From NCBI GenBank assembly GCA_019084485.1, contig JAHRFU010000091.1, positions 1-33,297 of the forward strand: 33,297 nt of DNA, in the 5' to 3' direction. The stretch's first letter is position 1; each line of letters opens with the position of its first letter. The translations under genes and the position numbers were made by a program. This document shows, piece by piece, positions 1 through 7,944 of the stretch. The notes beneath the pieces were generated by a model. The model ran no database searches and was not told where the DNA came from. It saw nothing but the letters and a program-made list of their open reading frames with translations. Origin of the DNA: Desulforudis sp. (GTDB lineage Bacteria > Bacillota > Desulfotomaculia > Desulfotomaculales > Desulforudaceae).

Positions 1-228
1 AGCCTGACGGACGTCGCGCTCTTCGAGTAGCGGGTGGCGCACCCGGTGAGCGGACCTCGCGATTCTTCTTTCGACCTCGTGCAGCAGACGGTCATAGGGC
101 CGCGCAGCCTGAACAGCAGTCTGGGCGCGTCCGGCCCTGGCGAGCGAGACGGCCTTCATCACCTGGGTAATCTGCCTGATGTTACGAATTCCCCGGATCC
201 GGTTACGATACTCATGCCTGGCGGACAC
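1..228 (-). CDS. atpG: ATP synthase F1 gamma subunit, N-terminal part (gene runs off the window)
   Basis: The first 76 codons of the gamma subunit, the rotating central shaft of F1, are present; the rest lies beyond position 1. The translation begins SARHEYRNRIRGIRNIRQIT and continues with QVMKAVSLARAGRAQ, which matches the conserved N-terminal coiled-coil helix of AtpG. The start is a GTG at 228-226, preceded by a very strong purine tract (four AGG repeats) about 5-8 bases upstream. It follows the atpA stop by 19 bases, so it is the next gene of the atp operon. The family identity is clear from the helix pattern and the position; nothing can be said of the C-terminal half. Confidence 0.93.
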   Translation of the reverse strand, partial: MSARHEYRNRIRGIRNIRQITQVMKAVSLARAGRAQTAVQAARPYDRLLHEVERRIARSAHRVRHPLLEERDVRQA

Positions 229-247
229 GCTCCCCCTCCTCCTCCTC

Positions 248-1777
248 CTATGCACCAATCCCCTGTTCGATCTTAAACTGAGCCAGCAGGTCTTCGATGA
301 TCCGGCGCAGCGTCTGTTCGTCACTGTCGGTAAGGTCGCCGCTTTCCCTGATTCTCTTCCCTAGGTCAGGATGTTCCAGCCTGATCACTTCACGCAAACG
401 CGTTGCGAACCGGTCGACCAGTTCAACCGGAATTTCGTCCAGATAACCCTGGATCCCTGAATACAGTGAAACCACCATCTCATCCAGGCTCAGCGTACGG
501 TACTGTTTTTGTTTCAGCAACTCCACCAGCCGGCTCCCCCGGGTTAGGCGGGCCCGTGTCCTCCGATCAAGGTCGGCACCGAACTGGGCGAACGCAGCCA
601 ACTCGCGGTAGCGGGCCAGATCAAGCCGTAACTGTCCTGCCACCCGACGCATCGCCTGGGACTGTGCACTCCCACCGACCCGCGATACCGAAAGGCCCAC
701 GCTGATGGCCGGGCGGACTCCAGCATAAAAGAGGTCGGACTGAAGGTAGATCTGGCCGTCCGTTATCGAAATGATATTTGTTGGAATATAGGCTGAGATG
801 TCCCCTTGTTGAGTTTCAATAATTGGGAGGGCGGTAATGGAGCCTCCACCGTGGGTATGGTCAAGCTGCGCCGCGCGCTCTAGTAAGCGGGAATGCAGGT
901 AGAAGATGTCCCCCGGAAAAGCTTCACGTCCCGGCACCCGTCGCAGTAGCAGGGATATCTCGCGGTAGGCGATGGCGTGTCGGCTGAGGTCGTCGTAGAC
1001 GATTAGAACGTCGTGACCCTGCTCCATCAGTTCCTCGGCCACGGTCGTGGCCGCAAAAGGGGCAATGAATAGTAGCGCTGCCGGTTCCGCCGCAGTGGCG
1101 GCGATTACCACCGTATGCGCTAGGGCGTCCTCATCGCTAAGTCTCTGGATAACGCGGGCCACCGTTGAAGCCTTCTGGCCAATCGCCACATACACGCAGA
1201 TAACACCCTGGTCACGCTGGTTGAGGATCGCATCCACCGCTATGGCGGTCTTTCCGGTTTGGCGATCCCCCAGGATCAGTTGCCTTTGCCCGCGCCCTAT
1301 CGGAACCAACGCATCTACCGCCTTGATCCCCGTTTGCAACGGGCGGCCCACCGGTGCCCGTGCGGTCACCGCCGGGGCAAACTTCTCCACGGGACGGTAT
1401 CGGTCTGTCTTTAGGGCTCCTCGTCCATCTAGCGGTATCCCGATCGGATTCACTACCCGCCCGATTAGTTCCGATCCCACCGGTACGGACACGATTCGCC
1501 CCGTCCGCCTTACAATGTCCCCCTCGCGGATCGGGTGGAACTCACCAAGGATTACGCAACCGGTCAGTTCCTCTTCCAAGTTGAGCGCCATGCCCATGAC
1601 CCCATCCGGAAACTCAACCAGTTCGGCCAGCATCACCCGGCGCAAGCCATGCACCAAAGCCACCCCGTCTCCAACCCGGACCACGGTACCAACTTCGTCG
1701 ACTTCCAACTGTACTTCGAACTGTTCAATCTCATGTCGGATCAGGGCACTGATTTCATCCAGTTTGAGGCTCGTAAT
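248..1777 (-). CDS. atpA: ATP synthase F1 alpha subunit, apparent ATT start
   Basis: Non-catalytic nucleotide-binding subunit of the F1 head. The P-loop GDRQTGKT lies at about residues 170-177, followed by the VAIGQK and GREAFPGD motifs and a complete C-terminal helical domain. The first conventional start is a TTG at 1708, but it would give a 486-residue protein lacking the conserved N-terminal helix. The same frame continues upstream to a stop at 1783-1781 and encodes [20 protein letters not shown], the standard AtpA N-terminus. The only suitably placed initiator is ATT at 1777-1775, seven bases after GGGGAGG. This start gives 509 residues, a normal family length. The preceding atpH stop is 15 bases upstream. 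The product is certain; the ATT start is inferred from spacing and homology. Confidence 0.95.
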   Translation of the reverse strand: MTSLKLDEISALIRHEIEQFEVQLEVDEVGTVVRVGDGVALVHGLRRVMLAELVEFPDGVMGMALNLEEELTGCVILGEFHPIREGDIVRRTGRIVSVPVGSELIGRVVNPIGIPLDGRGALKTDRYRPVEKFAPAVTARAPVGRPLQTGIKAVDALVPIGRGQRQLILGDRQTGKTAIAVDAILNQRDQGVICVYVAIGQKASTVARVIQRLSDEDALAHTVVIAATAAEPAALLFIAPFAATTVAEELMEQGHDVLIVYDDLSRHAIAYREISLLLRRVPGREAFPGDIFYLHSRLLERAAQLDHTHGGGSITALPIIETQQGDISAYIPTNIISITDGQIYLQSDLFYAGVRPAISVGLSVSRVGGSAQSQAMRRVAGQLRLDLARYRELAAFAQFGADLDRRTRARLTRGSRLVELLKQKQYRTLSLDEMVVSLYSGIQGYLDEIPVELVDRFATRLREVIRLEHPDLGKRIRESGDLTDSDEQTLRRIIEDLLAQFKIEQGIGA

Positions 1778-1792
1778 CGGTCACCCTCCCCA

Positions 1793-2350
1793 CTACCGTG
1801 AAGCAGTACCGGATAGACGTCGCTTCAGGCGCTGAAGGCCGCTCCGGACGGTGCCGTCCACCAGGTAGTCCCCCGCACGAAACCGGATTCCGCCGACCAC
1901 TTCCGCCTTGACGTGAAACGTGACCTCCGGGCTCACCCCCCGCTTTTCCGTGAGCCCGGCCGCTAGTCGGGTGATCTCCGTCCGCAAGGCATCCGAGAGG
2001 GGAACAGCGGATACCACTTCCACCGCTTCACGACCTGCGTCCCGTCTAACCAGATCGGCGAACCGCGCCGCGATTAACCGAAGGTATTGCTCCCTCCGCC
2101 GCTTCACCAACACTTCCAGGAAACGCGTAGCCAGAGGGGACACTCTGCCCGCCACAATCCGGCTCAACAGGGCCATTTTCGCGCTGACCGGAAGACGAAG
2201 CCCTACCCAGAAGACCCGCAACTGATCCAGTTCATCCACTGCCCGGACGAACTCAGCCAGTTCACGCCCAATCTCCGCAGATCGACCCTGTTGCTTTGCG
2301 ACCGCGAAAAGCGCCTGACTGTAGCCTTTGGCCACTGAAGGATCTAGCAT
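1793..2350 (-). CDS. atpH: ATP synthase F1 delta subunit
   Basis: The delta subunit (OSCP type, 185 residues) sits on top of F1 and joins it to the peripheral stalk made by subunit b. The N-terminus (VAKGYSQALFAVAKQQG) and the C-terminal pattern (VEVVSAVPLSD, then KAEVVGGIRFRAGDYLVDGTVRSGL) are the conserved ends of the family, and the length is normal. The ATG start overlaps the atpF stop by one base (TAATG), so translation is probably coupled to atpF. The gene lies between atpF and atpA as in most Firmicutes atp operons. Confidence 0.95.
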   Translation of the reverse strand: MLDPSVAKGYSQALFAVAKQQGRSAEIGRELAEFVRAVDELDQLRVFWVGLRLPVSAKMALLSRIVAGRVSPLATRFLEVLVKRRREQYLRLIAARFADLVRRDAGREAVEVVSAVPLSDALRTEITRLAAGLTEKRGVSPEVTFHVKAEVVGGIRFRAGDYLVDGTVRSGLQRLKRRLSGTASR

Positions 2351-2829
2351 TACTTCCTTCCTACTTCTCGAAGGGACTCCGCCACCAGCCGCTCGTGGTC
2401 TGCGTTATCGATAACCTTGCCGATCAACCTCTGTGTACCCAAGACGACCAACTCGGTCAGTTCCCCCCGGATATCCGCCTGCGTGTCAGCCCTTTCCTGC
2501 TCGATTTCCGCAATAGTCCTAGCCTTCAGTTCTCTGGCCGCGCCCTCCGCCTGGCTGAGAATCCCTTCCGCCCGCTCCCTCGCCTCAGACTCGGCGTGAG
2601 CCACGATCAGTCCGGCCTGTTCCCGGGCCTCCGCCAATATTTCTTCCCGGCGCTGCCGTAGCAAACCAGCTGCCTCCCGATCCCGTTCCGCGGCTTCCAC
2701 CTGATCCGCCACCAGGCGTTTACGGTCATCCAACACCCTTAGCAATGGGCGGTAGGCAAAGATGCGTAGCAAAACCAGCAGAAGTAGAAAATGAAATACT
2801 TGTGCCACCACAGTGGCGTTAAAGCTCAG
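2350..2829 (-). CDS. atpF: ATP synthase Fo subunit b (peripheral stalk)
   Basis: Subunit b anchors the peripheral stalk. One N-terminal membrane helix (VAQVFHFLLLLVLLRIFAY) is followed by a long charged alpha-helix rich in Glu, Arg and Ala that forms the stalk dimer. A GTG at 2811 would give 153 residues but cuts into the conserved start and has no ribosome binding site. The open frame continues upstream and reads SFNATVVAQVFHF, the usual b-subunit N-terminus, preceded by CTG at 2829-2827, ten bases after AAGGTGG. An ATT at 2838 is also in frame but lies too close to that site. I chose CTG tentatively. The stop overlaps the atpH start by one base. Confidence 0.92.
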   Translation of the reverse strand: MSFNATVVAQVFHFLLLLVLLRIFAYRPLLRVLDDRKRLVADQVEAAERDREAAGLLRQRREEILAEAREQAGLIVAHAESEARERAEGILSQAEGAARELKARTIAEIEQERADTQADIRGELTELVVLGTQRLIGKVIDNADHERLVAESLREVGRK

Positions 2830-2867
2830 ATCCGTAATACCACCTTCTTCGGTCTGGTGTTTGAACT

Positions 2868-3107
<240 letters not shown>

Positions 3108-3131
3108 TCATCCTCGTCGCAAAGATTCTGG

Positions 3132-3917
3132 CTAGTGACTCTCGGTTACGGCCAGGGAGATGTACGCAATGCTTAGGATTGTAAACACAAACGCCTGGAT
3201 TATGGAAATGAACAGGCCGAAACCCAGCCAGAGTACAGACGCCATGAATCCGCCGGCCAACTCAGCCACTCCGGTGATCAGTCCCAGCAGCGCTAAGATC
3301 ATAATCTCCTTCCCCTTCATATTCCCGAACAACCTGATGGCCAGGGTCACAGGCTTAGCCACTTCCTCGATCAGCCTAATCGGGAGGAAAAAAGGATACG
3401 GCCGTAGAAAATCCTTGAGGTATTCTCCCCGGCGGTAGCGAATGCCCCACAGGTGCAACGTGACGAAGGTCACACCGGCGAAAGCAAAAGCCGTCTGATG
3501 GTCTGCGGTGGGCGCAAAAAGGGTCGGGACGATACCCAGCATGTTCATAACGGCAATGAAGATGAGAAAGGTCATTGCCAGAGACAGAACCATGTTGCCC
3601 TTTCGCTCTTCCATGGTGTCCTTAATCATGTCTCGAATGAAATCGATGATGATTTCGTAAGCAATCGCCGGACGCCCCGGGTAACGAACGTGTGCGGTTC
3701 TAACCGCCGCCGCCGACAATGCCAGTACAATAACCATCGCCACCCAGGTAAAGATGATGGTCCGCGGATTAAGGTCGATGGGGTAACCAAGCAGTTCCCC
3801 CAGCCGCCAGGGCCCCTCCGGTATGTTCCAGATATTCAGATCCTGTTGGACCCGCTCGATCAGTGGGACCTCGGGTGTCCGCCCGGCTTCAGGAATCAAG
3901 TGTGCAAGACCTCCCAA
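3132..3917 (-). CDS. atpB: ATP synthase Fo subunit a
   Basis: Subunit a forms the ion half-channels against the c ring. The essential arginine is visible at about residue 195 in AIRLFGN, within a protein of several membrane helices; the C-terminal FVFTILSIAYISLAV is also typical. Length is up to 261 residues. Two TTG starts are possible: 3917, after TGAGGA with a six-base gap, and 3899, ten bases after GGGAGG. The second would give 255 residues. It is the first gene of the operon seen here. No atpI-like gene is recognisable in the 180 bases between it and the divergent nitroreductase gene. Confidence 0.95.
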   Translation of the reverse strand: MGGLAHLIPEAGRTPEVPLIERVQQDLNIWNIPEGPWRLGELLGYPIDLNPRTIIFTWVAMVIVLALSAAAVRTAHVRYPGRPAIAYEIIIDFIRDMIKDTMEERKGNMVLSLAMTFLIFIAVMNMLGIVPTLFAPTADHQTAFAFAGVTFVTLHLWGIRYRRGEYLKDFLRPYPFFLPIRLIEEVAKPVTLAIRLFGNMKGKEIMILALLGLITGVAELAGGFMASVLWLGFGLFISIIQAFVFTILSIAYISLAVTESH

Positions 3918-4098
3918 CCCGAATCCTCATCACCACCGCATCATTGACATCTTCTCCCCGGATTTCCGGGATTATGCGGAGATGGCAGCAACTCGCCGGG
4001 CAGTCGGCCAATGGGCCAAAGCCCCAAAAAGGGATTGAGCCATGAATGTCCAACTATGTGAGTAGTCTGAGGGTTCTGCATAAGGAGGAGTGGTACAA

Positions 4099-4713
4099 AT
4101 GCTTTCTGACTTGGTCCATCGGAACCGCAGTTACCGTCGGTTTTCCCAATCAACAAAGATTGAGGAAGCTACACTCCGAGAATTGGTCGACTTGGCCCGC
4201 CATACCGCCTCCGCCGCCAATCTCCAGCCTTTAAGATATATGCTGTCTTCGGACGCCGTACGGAACGCCCTCATTTTCGACTGTCTGACCTGGGCCGCCT
4301 ATCTGAAAGACTGGAAGGGCCCGGTTGAAGGCGAAAGACCCTCCGCCTATATTGTGATTCTTGGTGACACCACTGTAAGTCGGAGCATTGACTGTGACCA
4401 CGGTATCTCAGCCCAGACTATCCTGCTGGGAGCGGTGGAGCGCGGCCTGGGTGGCTGTATGCTGGCTGCGATTGACCGCGACCGATTACGGCAGACACTA
4501 CGCATTCCAGACCGGTACCAGATACTTCTGGTCATCGCCCTGGGCGAACCCGCCGAAACGGTGGTTATCGATCCGGTCGGCGACAATCGCAGCATCAAGT
4601 ACTGGCGGGATCACCAGGGGATACACCACGTACCGAAACGCAGCCTAGATGAAATCATCCTGGGAAAGCCAATAGCCAGTCGCATACGCACAGTGTCAAG
4701 TCTGTGCCAGTGA
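4099..4713 (+). CDS. Nitroreductase-family flavoprotein
   Basis: About 204 residues with the nitroreductase (FMN-binding) pattern. The N-terminal NRSYRRF corresponds to the family's FMN phosphate-contacting RxSxRxF segment. ARHTASAANLQPLRY is the helix with the conserved N-x-QP, and AQTILLGAVERGLGGCMLAAID and LLVIALGEPAE are the second flavin-side elements. ATG 4099 is preferred because AAGGAGGAG lies 8-9 bases upstream; an in-frame GTG at 4090 is inside that ribosome binding site. The gene stands alone and is transcribed away from the atp operon. The substrate cannot be predicted; members reduce nitro groups, quinones or other flavin-linked substrates. Confidence 0.85.
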   Translation: MLSDLVHRNRSYRRFSQSTKIEEATLRELVDLARHTASAANLQPLRYMLSSDAVRNALIFDCLTWAAYLKDWKGPVEGERPSAYIVILGDTTVSRSIDCDHGISAQTILLGAVERGLGGCMLAAIDRDRLRQTLRIPDRYQILLVIALGEPAETVVIDPVGDNRSIKYWRDHQGIHHVPKRSLDEIILGKPIASRIRTVSSLCQ

Positions 4714-4772
4714 GGGGTGCCAGTGAAGGGTCGGGGCTTTAGTTCTTTAAGTATTTTCGTACCCTAACACTT

Positions 4773-4796
4773 GAGCGCCGCAATCTTGCGGCGCTC
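4773..4796. repeat. Perfect 11-bp inverted repeat between convergent genes
   Basis: GAGCGCCGCAA and its exact reverse complement are separated by two bases. It lies between the 3' ends of the nitroreductase gene and the decayed mug gene. Neither strand has a T-tract after the stem, so it may act as a U-tract-free terminator or RNA-end protector. This is a structural observation only. Confidence 0.6.
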
Positions 4797-4838
4797 ATCG
4801 AGGGGTCGGCTCATTGAGGGGTTGAGACTTTACTTATT

Positions 4839-5077
4839 TCAGGAACTTTTACTCCATCTGCTCACAATGTTGGTCAGGCCACACCCGTATTAAGGAGCTT
4901 GTGGTCTTCCTCAGGAAGGAGCAGGCGGGGTGTGACCCCCGCTTCAAATAACAGCCGCCAGAAGCCCTTGTTCCGTCCGGCAAAGTGGTGCCCCACCTGT
5001 GCCGCCCTCTCCCCGGGGTTGTAACCCACAAATACAATCCTCAAATCATCGCCCAAAATGTCCGGAATGATGCTCAC
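4839..5077 (-). pseudogene. mug: Mug-type G:T/U mismatch DNA glycosylase, frameshifted and truncated
   Basis: The frame from GTG 5077 encodes SIIPDILGDDLRIVFVGYNP, then GERAAQVGHHFAGRNKGFWRLLFEAG and VTPRLLLPEEDHKLLNTGV. This is the N-terminal half of the Mug/TDG uracil-DNA glycosylase family, with its NPG motif and GHHFA. It then meets TGA. In the other frame, from about 4878, the text resumes as GLTNIVSRWSKSS and stops at 4839. The expected family sequence is GLTN(I/L)V, so one G is missing from a GTGGCC that should read GTGGGCC. Even with the frame restored, roughly the C-terminal half is absent. The start lies eight bases after the khtU stop, whose TAA overlaps the ribosome binding site, so the gene was once in the khtTU operon. 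A sequencing error could explain the frameshift but not the missing end. Confidence 0.8.
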
Positions 5078-5085
5078 ATTCCTCC

Positions 5086-6294
5086 TTAAGATGCCCTGTT
5101 TACCGGTACCGTCGATGGGTCTCCGGTTTTCGGCGGCGGCGGGGTCTTAAAGAAACGCTCGTTTGCCCATTTGGACCACTTCGGGGCTTTGTTAAACATG
5201 AGTAACCCGACCAGTGCCGTAAAAAGGATATAAATACCGCTAAAGGTCCGCCAAGCCGGGGCGGCCAACGCCGCGATAATTGCCGAAAACTCTCCCCTCT
5301 GAACCAGTGACAGTCCCGCCCGCAAGGAAGCTCTGGGCGAGAGGCCGTACATCCGTCCGCCATAGAAGCCTACCAGTACCTTACCGGCGATAGACCAGAG
5401 CACCAGCGCCACCAGTAACCCCGCCATTGGAATACCCTGGCCGAAAGTAATGGTGGTACCAAACCAGAAGAAGAAGAAAGGCAAGGTTATGTCCCGCACT
5501 GGGAGGATCAGGTGATCCAGTTCCTTGGAACGGCCGGTCTCTGACAGCATCACCCCGGCTAGGAACGCCCCCAGCACCTCAGACAGCCCCAGAGCCATGG
5601 CCAGACCAGCATACCCCAACGCAATGCCGACGGCCAACAGAGGCATCAAGTCGGTCTCCATGTGCTTCTCCATGAACTCGCCAAGCTTACGGAATCCGAA
5701 GTATCCGATCAGGATCGCCCCAGCGGTGATCAGCAAAATCTTGGCAAACAGGATGACCAGACTTTGTGTCGTGACGTCCCCGCCGGAATGCAGCCCGGCC
5801 AGGAACGAGACCAGGATCGGCGCAACCAGGTCCTCAAATATCAGAAGCGCGAGAATGAATTCTGCTTCGGGGCTCGCCAGCCTCTTCTTCTCTTCGAGCA
5901 TCTTAAGCGTGATCGAAGAACTGCTAGCATAAACCACCGCGCCGATCAGGAGCGCCATCGCAAAGCTAAGACCGAAGATAAGGGCAATCAGCAGGCCTAC
6001 CCCCAGGTTCAGGACAATATCCAGAAGGCCTGCGGGCCAAACTCTTTTCGAAATCTCCATCATCCGCCGGAGGGGAAATTCCAGACCGAGCAGAAAAAAC
6101 AGCAGGACAATCCCGATTTCGGCAACGGTGTGGAGTGTCTTGCCATCGCCGTTCATCAGGGTGCTTAACAGGATCCCGATGATGATGAACGCGAGCACCG
6201 ACGGTAACCTGAGCCTCCGGCAAGCATAACCCACGATGAAGAACAGGCACAGCATTATCCCTGCAACTAAGAGGAACGGTGTCTGTTCCAGCAT
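5086..6294 (-). CDS. khtU: K+/H+ antiporter membrane subunit, CPA2 family (KhtU-like)
   Basis: A 402-residue polytopic membrane protein of the cation:proton antiporter-2 family. Features seen are GIVLLFFLLGLEFPLRRM, the broken-helix region VYASSSSITLKML, and the ion-binding acidic motif LLIFEDLVAPIL. A later GYAGLAMALGLSEVLGAFLAGVMLS segment follows. It ends with a short Pro-rich tail rather than the large TrkA-N domain of KefB/C. It starts one base after the stop of a KhtT-like regulator, the same pairing as B. subtilis khtT-khtU. KhtTU exports K+ in exchange for H+ and responds to methylglyoxal or pH stress and, in characterised cases, c-di-AMP. The role here is inferred from the pair. Confidence 0.85.
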   Translation of the reverse strand: MLEQTPFLLVAGIMLCLFFIVGYACRRLRLPSVLAFIIIGILLSTLMNGDGKTLHTVAEIGIVLLFFLLGLEFPLRRMMEISKRVWPAGLLDIVLNLGVGLLIALIFGLSFAMALLIGAVVYASSSSITLKMLEEKKRLASPEAEFILALLIFEDLVAPILVSFLAGLHSGGDVTTQSLVILFAKILLITAGAILIGYFGFRKLGEFMEKHMETDLMPLLAVGIALGYAGLAMALGLSEVLGAFLAGVMLSETGRSKELDHLILPVRDITLPFFFFWFGTTITFGQGIPMAGLLVALVLWSIAGKVLVGFYGGRMYGLSPRASLRAGLSLVQRGEFSAIIAALAAPAWRTFSGIYILFTALVGLLMFNKAPKWSKWANERFFKTPPPPKTGDPSTVPVNRAS

Positions 6295-6295
6295 C

Positions 6296-6787
6296 CTAAC
6301 TCTCCTGTTCCTTACACAACGACTTGAGAGACTTGATCTGATCCCTCTTGCCGATGGCCATCAGGACGTCTCCCGGAAGAACCACTTCGTGCACGTCCGG
6401 ACTGCCGATGACCTCCTCCTTGCGTTTAATACCGATTACGGTAACCCCGGTGGTCTTCCTGATCTGAGCCTCCTTGATACTCTTGTGCGCTAACGGTGAT
6501 CTGGTGCAAACCTCAATCCACTCCACTCGAATGGTGTTGACCAGAAGCTCCGCTCGCTCATCGCTAACCGGTTGGTAGTCGGCTCCGAGCAAGATGGCAC
6601 CGACATTCCGCGCCTCTTCATCATTCAATTCAAAGGTTAGAATGGGCTCATCATCATCCGCATCAGCCATAAAATATATCTCACGACGGCCACTGTGATG
6701 AATGATGATCACAAACAACAGACCGTCAGACGAGTGCATAGTGTACTTCTTCCCGATACCTGGTAGATCGACACTCTTAATCTTCAT
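6296..6787 (-). CDS. khtT: TrkA-C domain regulatory subunit of the K+/H+ antiporter (KhtT-like)
   Basis: About 163 residues from ATG 6787, close to the size of B. subtilis KhtT. The N-terminal part (KSVDLPGIGKKYTMHSSDG, then IHHSGRREIYFM) matches the YhaT/KhtT start. The C-terminal TrkA-C (RCK_C) domain covers about residues 80-160: SLAHKSIKEAQIRK-like text, VIGIKRKEEVIGSPD and VVLPGDVLMAIGKRDQIKSL. The frame is open further upstream to 6877, but that extension is not family-like, and AGGGGAAGAG precedes ATG 6787. The gene is the first of the khtT-khtU-mug unit. The domain binds small ligands in this family, c-di-AMP in studied cases; ligand identity is not shown by sequence. Confidence 0.85.
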   Translation of the reverse strand: MKIKSVDLPGIGKKYTMHSSDGLLFVIIIHHSGRREIYFMADADDDEPILTFELNDEEARNVGAILLGADYQPVSDERAELLVNTIRVEWIEVCTRSPLAHKSIKEAQIRKTTGVTVIGIKRKEEVIGSPDVHEVVLPGDVLMAIGKRDQIKSLKSLCKEQES

Positions 6788-6982
6788 GCTCTCTTCCCCT
6801 CTCGCTCCGTAATCTGGCCTGAAGGCGCCCAGCGCCGAGAACCTGAGCGACCCCTTCGCGGTAAACGCCCCTGACATGGACTATACCATAGACCGCACCG
6901 CCGGATAAAGGCGTACAGCTGTATGAAAGCCTGCTAGAACAGACATAATACCCACGAAAATAACTTCCTGGAGGTATGTATC

Positions 6983-7702
6983 ATGCGCTTTGGTATGCAC
7001 GAGGCTCTGGACCTGCACGAGGTTCTGAGCGACAAGGTCTGCGCCATCGACCACTTTGCACTCTATGAATCGCAGTGTCAGGATCAGGAACTCAAGTCTC
7101 TGATTCACCGGCAGGTTTCCAGAATGGCTCAGGACTACAATACTCTGGTGAATATGGCCCGCGGCCGGGGTGTCGAGCCGCGCAACGTTCCCCAGCGTGT
7201 GGAGCACCCTGACGTCCATTACGGCATGACTGCCGGTCAGCCGACTCATCCGCACCTGCACGCGAAACGCCTCTCCGACCAGGCAATTGCTCAGGGCGTG
7301 CTCCTCCATCATAAGTGTGGTGCCAGCCACTCCACATTGGCGGCCCTTGAGTCTGCAGACCCGGATCTTAGGCAGATGATGACGAACTGCTCGGTAACTG
7401 CAATTAATATGGCCTATGAAATCTTCCAGTACATGAATGCCAAGGGTCACTACCAGGTTCCACAGATGGACCAGCGTACCATGAGCCAGATGGGTCAATC
7501 ATACCAGCCCGTCAACCTCACCGGTACCCACGCCGGTGCCGGAATGGGTACTGGGATGGGTGCCGGAACTGCTCATCCAACCAGCAACATCGGCCGTACC
7601 GGTAACGTCCAATTTGGAGGCCAGTACGCCGGCAATCCCACGACCGATTATGCGTTAGGAAACCCTGCCGAGCACGTATCTCCTGAAAACTTCAAAATGT
7701 AA
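6983..7702 (+). CDS. CotF-like spore coat protein
   Basis: 239 residues. The N-terminal half has the helical coat-F (ferritin-like) pattern: LHEVLSDKVCAIDHFALYES, then CQDQELKSLIHRQVSRMAQDYNTLVNMA, repeated more loosely as LSDQAIAQGVLLHHKCGASHSTLAALESADPDLRQMM. The last 70 or so residues are low complexity, rich in Gly, Met, Thr, Ala and Asn (GAGMGTGMGAG), typical of coat-associated tails. ATG 6983 has GGAGG eight bases upstream. It stands alone, diverging from khtT, and ends in a hairpin terminator. CATAATAC at about 6942 resembles part of a mother-cell sigma -10 element, but this is too weak to call. A coat role is inferred from the family. Confidence 0.7.
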   Translation: MRFGMHEALDLHEVLSDKVCAIDHFALYESQCQDQELKSLIHRQVSRMAQDYNTLVNMARGRGVEPRNVPQRVEHPDVHYGMTAGQPTHPHLHAKRLSDQAIAQGVLLHHKCGASHSTLAALESADPDLRQMMTNCSVTAINMAYEIFQYMNAKGHYQVPQMDQRTMSQMGQSYQPVNLTGTHAGAGMGTGMGAGTAHPTSNIGRTGNVQFGGQYAGNPTTDYALGNPAEHVSPENFKM

Positions 7703-7725
7703 AGTTCACCGTACACCTGACAGCC

Positions 7726-7756
7726 AAGGGGAGTAGCTAAGCGTTACTCCCCTTTT
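7726..7756 (+). terminator. Terminator of the coat-protein gene
   Basis: A perfect 10-bp stem, AAGGGGAGTA with TACTCCCCTT around a nine-base loop, followed by TT. The U-tract is short, so efficiency may be moderate. It lies 24 bases after the stop. Confidence 0.7.
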
Positions 7757-7846
7757 ACGTTGCTCTTACTATTTTCAACTACCCTATTTTTGTCTCTTTT
7801 CCTTCCACATAGACCCTTTAATTCCCTCTTGGTCAGCAGGAACACC

Positions 7847-7875
7847 TTAACTTGCTTGCCCGGACGGGGTATGAT
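7847..7875 (+). promoter_or_regulatory. Candidate sigma-A promoter of the flavoprotein pair
   Basis: TTAACT at 7847 and TATGAT at 7870 with exactly 17 bases between. The -10 is good and the -35 only partial. It lies about 70 bases before the GTG start at 7945 and is the best promoter-like sequence in this 188-base gap. Confidence 0.45.
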
Positions 7876-7944
7876 ATCCATATAAAGTGAGCTCACCGGC
7901 TGGAATTAACTGCCGGGTTTAGTTGAAGAAAAGGAATTGAGACT

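Noticed and set aside
1047-1835. Plus-strand open frame of 262 codons
   Set aside because: It is antisense to atpA and Ser/Arg/Pro-rich in the manner of shadow frames.
3941-4156. An atpI-like gene upstream of atpB
   Set aside because: The minus-strand frame here has no membrane helices or AtpI pattern and overlaps the nitroreductase start.
4773-4796. Classical rho-independent terminator
   Set aside because: The stem is perfect, but neither strand has a following T-tract, so it is listed only as an inverted repeat.
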